This document shows, one piece after another, positions 60,101 to 64,000 of a DNA stretch of 64,000 bases. The stretch spans positions 434,001 to 498,000 of the forward strand of contig JALDNG010000107.1 of assembly GCA_024349245.1 (NCBI GenBank), written 5' to 3'. Each line of letters starts with the position of its first letter. Position 1 is the stretch's first letter. The notes below the pieces were generated by a model, which was given only the letters and a program-made list of their open reading frames with translations, did not search any database and was not told the origin of the DNA. The position numbers and the translations under genes were made by a program. This DNA comes from Neodontobutis hainanensis (Eukaryota > Chordata > Actinopteri > Gobiiformes > Odontobutidae).

Positions 60101-60140
60101 CAAATGTTCTGTTCATTGTTAAATATGAACAGAACATTTG
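60101..60140. repeat. 15-bp perfect hairpin in the GRM1 3' UTR
   Basis: CAAATGTTCTGTTCA at 60,101-60,115 is the exact reverse complement of TGAACAGAACATTTG at 60,126-60,140, with a 10-base loop. Confidence 0.9.
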
Positions 60141-60418
60141 AAAATTTCCATTTAACAACTCACACACCTCCTTTCTAAAATTGTTGTGCACCTACGGTAG
60201 CCCTGCAGGGACATACTGTTGCCTATGAACAAATTTAATGGTAGTAGGTAAAATTATGATATTTGTTATATTTATTTGTTTGAGAGTGTACCCTTTTTCA
60301 AAATGACCACCCATTTTAGTTTTTTGTTAATTGTATTTTGCTCACTTTATGTACCATACTACAATGGACAAAAATTTGTAATATTATTTTTTGCAATATA
60401 TTTTAAACACACAAAACT

Positions 60419-60436
60419 ATTTATTTATTTATTCAT

Positions 60437-60499
<63 letters not shown>

Positions 60500-60500
60500 T
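60419..60500 (+). repeat. (ATTT)n microsatellite, overlapping AUUUA motifs
   Basis: About 82 bases of ATTT repeats with one TTC interruption near 60,434. In the GRM1 transcript direction it reads as about 20 overlapping AUUUA pentamers, followed within 10 bases by AATAAA. Confidence 0.9.
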
Positions 60501-61412
60501 ACTAATAATAAAAGGCCACTCAAGTGTCACATTATTTCACATTTTCAGAATTCAAAGCTTAGTTTTTCACATTAAGATGCACTTTTACTACGACAAACAA
60601 TTGCTTTGGACAAGTTTGACTAACTTTGTGAGTCATGCTTTTGGGCTTCTCAAATTTACAATTTTCTCCAAATATGGAATTCACTTCTAGTGCCATAAAT
60701 CGACATTTTGCCAAAACATGTGGTGTTAACGACCCATTATAAGATTACACCCTTGACATGACTGTTTATTAGTCTGTTATTCATCTTCTGTCTGTGTCTG
60801 GACTTATTTTTACTGATAGCTGTTACATGATAAGGGCAAGAAACAAGCATCACATCATATTTATTTTAGATGTAGCCTCAAATAATTATACATACTGCCT
60901 ACAATATGAGCTTTGGGTATAACATGAGAAAACCGCTAATATGTCTGTACATGTAACTCTATAAACTACTATGTATTGGACTATTGTAAGACTAGATTTA
61001 ATAATGGTGACTCATTTGTATGTAATGTTAACCTGTTCAGCAGTGTTTGTAGAAAAAGCCTCACATAGTGTGTCTTGTGCTGGTAAAAAACTGAGGGAAT
61101 TCATGAAAATGTGTTGCAAAAAAACAAATTTTTGATCGTTACAGTACTGCCTGACTACTGACTGTATCACGAATGTAGCAAATTGCCACCATCTTCTTAC
61201 CATTTGCTTTTTATGGAGAAAATATTGTGTCAACATTATTTACAAATGGGTATTAACTGTTGCATAGACCCCTTCAGACCAGACATTATAATCCAGTTAA
61301 AGTGATACGATCAGTATGTATATGATATATACATGATATGATATGATCCTGAATGTACACTGAGAGACCTCCTGTGTCACTATTTCTTTTTTTAGCCACA
61401 AACAAGAAGAAT

Positions 61413-61490
61413 AAGAAAATGTTAAAGGTTAAAGGTTAGAGCAAAAGCTTTTGCTCTAACCTTTAACCTTTAACCTTTAACATTTTCTTT
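61413..61490. repeat. Long near-perfect hairpin built on TTAAAGG repeats
   Basis: The left arm (AAGAAAATGTTAAAGG, a further TTAAAGG, then TTAGAGCAAAAG) is mirrored on the right by CTTTTGCTCTAA followed by three TTTAACC-type units and ATTTTCTT. The right arm has one extra 7-base unit. The two arms meet at AAGCTT with no loop (centre 61,447/61,448), so the fold is about 35 bp with a small bulge. Confidence 0.88.
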
Positions 61491-62350
61491 ACATCAATAA
61501 TAATAATAATGATGTGTCAGAGAGAAAAAAGCTCTAGAAAGTTGACTGTAAATCCAAAATTTTGAGGTCATTTTTCTTAATTAGTCAAATTGACACTCTC
61601 TAAACAATAGACGTTTTGTTTTACCAAAACAAAAGCTGCTGAAGCATATGAAGTGGAAAAGTTGAAAACTGAACAAAAGCGGATTTGTCGGGAGTAGTTT
61701 CAACATTTTGAGCTGTCCACAGAGAGAAAAATCTAAGTCTGTAAAGGGAGGCATTTAAAAATCACATTTTTCACAAACAAGTCTAAATTTGTAAATAGTT
61801 CCAAAACTTTTCTGTCCATAGCTTTTGTATATTTCTCATTTCTACTGTGTTGACATTTGTATCTTTTTATAATAGACTTGTGTTTTCATATCTGTTTATA
61901 AGACAGATAGGATAAATGAACCGTTGTGTGTCAGGATATACTTCTGTTTGCATTAAGACGTCAGTAACTGTTTATTGTGTGCAATACTTTTCATTAATAT
62001 TAAGATGTAATACTTTGAATAAGCTATAATCAGCCTGGTAAATGCAGTATATTATCAATTAGGTCTGCCATTTAAAACAAGTTTAGAAGACACCTGGTCC
62101 ATTGAAGTAAATTAAATCTTTTTTATCCTTTTGTCTTCTGTTATTCACGGACAATATTCTAATCTATTTAAGAGGGTGTTAAGGGTTAAAGAGTCAGCAT
62201 TGACCACGGTCCAAAGGTTTCTAAGTTTCAGATTGGAAGCAAAACTGAAAAACTGAAGTGAGAGCAACAGCAGAGCGTGCAGTGTACAAACTTCTACTTC
62301 TTCCTTTGTGACCGTTTCAACCTACAATGTCTTATATTTTCTGCAGTAAC

Positions 62351-63456
62351 ATGGCAGGAAGCACAGACCGGCTCTTCAAAGTTTTAGTGATTGGAGATGT
62401 AGGTGTTGGAAAAAGTAGCATTGTCGTACGTTATGTGAAAAAACGCTTTGGTGACAATTATAAACCTTCAATTGGAGTTGACTTTGCATTGAAAACTATT
62501 GAATGGGACGCAAGGACGGTGGTGAGACTGCAGTTCTGGGATATCGCAGGTGAGTTGGGATCATTTTGGCCCTTGAACCTGGTGTTTGTTTCAAGATAGG
62601 GTTCACAATCTTTGCTAAAAGTTACATAAAGGGTATATAAAGGGTAATGTATTATAATGAATGTCAATATCATATTCCCATTGCTACAATTTGGGTCAAA
62701 ACCAAGACCAAACCATTACTAAACGCAGAACTAATTTAGGGCTACATTTGGAGATAAATCAGGACAAAACCAAGGACTGAACCAAATATGAATTTAACCA
62801 GGACTAAACCCAGACTCACATCCAGATTAAACCCATTACCATACCCATGACTAAATAAGAAAATGGACTTAACACTGGAGTGACGTCAAGACAGGACTGT
62901 ACCTAAACCTGAGTGAACCCATGTCCAAACTAGGACTGATGCAAACCAGAACAAAAGTCCAAAGAATGACCAAAAATCTGAACAAGCCCACATTCACAGC
63001 TTTTTGTTTTTTAATATAGAAACTTGGAAAATCAATTCTTCCCATATCATGAATAAGCATTTATCTGTTAATATGTTTAATGTTACATAAACAGACTGAC
63101 ACTGCCTAAACTGCTTAAAAGGAAAAACACAGAATAAATAAATGTTGACCATGTTCTCTTTCTCCTTTCGAGGCCAGGAGAGGTTCAGGAAGCTGTCCAG
63201 AGTGTATTACAAAGAAGCCATGGGCGCTCTGGTTGTATTCGACATCACAAACAGATCTACGTTAAAAGCCGCCTCTGAATGGAAACAAGACTTGGACAGC
63301 AAAGTGTCCCAGGACAGCGGGGACCCTGTTCCTGCTGTACTGTTGGCCAATAAGTGTGACATGATGGCCCAGAGAGACAGAGACAACATGGTGTCCTTTT
63401 TGGATGACTTCTGCAAAGACTTCAAGTTCCAGGGCTGGTTTGAGACGTCTGCAAAG
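62351..63456 (+). CDS. rab32: Ras-related protein Rab-32 (partial, 3' exon outside window)
   Basis: Two coding exons, 62,351-62,549 and 63,173-63,456, joined G|GTGAG to TTCGAG|GC, encode the first 161 residues. The P-loop is GDVGVGKSS, switch I is in KPSIGVDFALK, switch II is WDIAGQERF, and NKCD and ETSAK bind guanine. WDIAGQE instead of the usual WDTAGQE is the mark of the Rab32/Rab38 group, and DLDSKV and neighbour GRM1 point to RAB32. The last exon, with the hypervariable tail and terminal prenylated cysteines, must lie beyond 64,000; the donor AAG|GTGTGT is at 63,457. Rab32 directs cargo to melanosomes and other lysosome-related organelles and binds mitochondria. An in-frame ATG at 62,327 is possible, but a TTTTCTGCAG acceptor-like site at 62,337-62,346 and the better Kozak favour 62,351. 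Confidence 0.93.
62696..62960. repeat. Degenerate tract of GGACTAAACC-like motifs in RAB32 intron
   Basis: Imperfect copies such as CCAGGACTAAACCC, CAAGGACTGAACC and TAGGACTGATGCAAACC, with the same theme as the tract at 4,620-5,000. They sit in the 623-bp intron between the two visible RAB32 exons. Confidence 0.6.
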
Positions 63457-64000
63457 GTGTGTGCTGAGAGATATATAGACCTAATCTGAACCAAAGTGCT
63501 CTTGGGTTTAATAAAAGCACTATAAAACTATAGAGTTAGGGCTGTTACTGTCACATGGGAGATTGGGTTCATAAAGGCACAGCAGATTGATTTGGTCTTA
63601 TGACGAAAAATTAAAAGAACAATAGGCCTATCTGTTTGAATTGTATATATTTATGTGGATAGTAACTAAATTAACCTTTGACAAAGTTCTCATCAGTTTT
63701 TGCTGATAGCATTATATTTTGGGTTGTTAGCACTGTTGCCACACATCAAGACAGTCCCCAATCTTTTCCATGTGATGTTTGCATGTTATTTGTGTGTTAG
63801 CATAAGGTTCTTTTGGTAATTTAATTTCCCATACCACCCACAAATATATGTACAAATGGGTCTGAACTCTCTTGATATCTCTCTTGTAAAAGCTATTATA
63901 TGTCATACATAGCAACAGTATGTATGCTCAATGTATGATCAAGAGTCAAATACAGCTTTGTTTATTTAAGGGATTGTTTTAATTGTGGGGCAGTTACGTA
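63457..64000 (+). other. rab32: RAB32 second intron, cut by the window edge
   Basis: Follows the donor at 63,457. No sequence resembling the Rab32 C-terminal exon occurs before 64,000. Confidence 0.6.

Larger units (their letters stand above)
59885..62150 (+). other. grm1: GRM1 3' UTR and spacer to RAB32
   Basis: No coding exon. AATAAA at 60,507-60,512 is the first convincing poly(A) signal after the GRM1 stop and would give a 3' UTR of about 0.65 kb that includes the ATTT array; a longer UTR is possible. Hairpins lie at 60,101-60,140 and 61,413-61,490. Confidence 0.5.

Noticed and set aside
60276..60690. Open frames rich in FIYL over the ATTT repeat
   Set aside because: They are created by the tetranucleotide repeat, which keeps all frames open.

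Overview
This window is vertebrate nuclear DNA, almost certainly from a teleost fish. Every gene that can be recognised has canonical GT-AG introns and a vertebrate orthologue. The introns are short: GRM1, which spans hundreds of kilobases in mammals, fits its coding exons into about 16 kb. The intergenic DNA carries fish-type tRNA-derived SINEs, an L2/Rex-like LINE fragment, a Tc1-like relic and a small hAT element. I cannot name the species.

Layout, left to right. 1-4,030 is non-coding. STX11 (+) has a CpG-rich untranslated first exon at about 4.04-4.27 kb and a single coding exon at 5,558-6,439. Two tRNA-Leu(UAA) genes (8,777 and 9,725) and a 3' tRNA fragment (10,187) follow. FBXO30 (-) has its coding exons at 12,519-15,062 and its promoter near 16.8 kb. 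A nine-exon gene (-, 17,359-24,533) encodes a small membrane-anchored ZP-module protein resembling the uromodulin/GP2 ZP region. SHPRH (-, 26,474-39,619) has 29 coding exons. GRM1 (+, 43,463-59,884) has eight coding exons, and RAB32 (+, from 62,351) runs off the right edge.

The order FBXO30-SHPRH-GRM1-RAB32, with STX11 close by, is that of human 6q24. Two differences stand out: nothing resembling UTRN or EPM2A lies between STX11 and FBXO30, and a ZP gene sits between FBXO30 and SHPRH. These genes do not form one pathway. They cover vesicle fusion (STX11), ubiquitin ligation (FBXO30, SHPRH), an extracellular-matrix-type membrane protein (ZP), glutamate signalling (GRM1) and lysosome-related organelle traffic (RAB32).

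The most notable sequence observation is an apparent one-base deletion in the PHD-finger exon of SHPRH. The 29 reconstructed coding blocks sum to 4,913 nt, one short of a multiple of three, and the conserved protein continues in the next frame across the break. Other points of interest are the ZP gene itself, a CCAAT-containing minisatellite in its first intron, an intact-looking hAT element with an exact 8-bp target duplication, and hairpins plus an AUUUA array downstream of GRM1. I found no evidence of a wholly new biological system.
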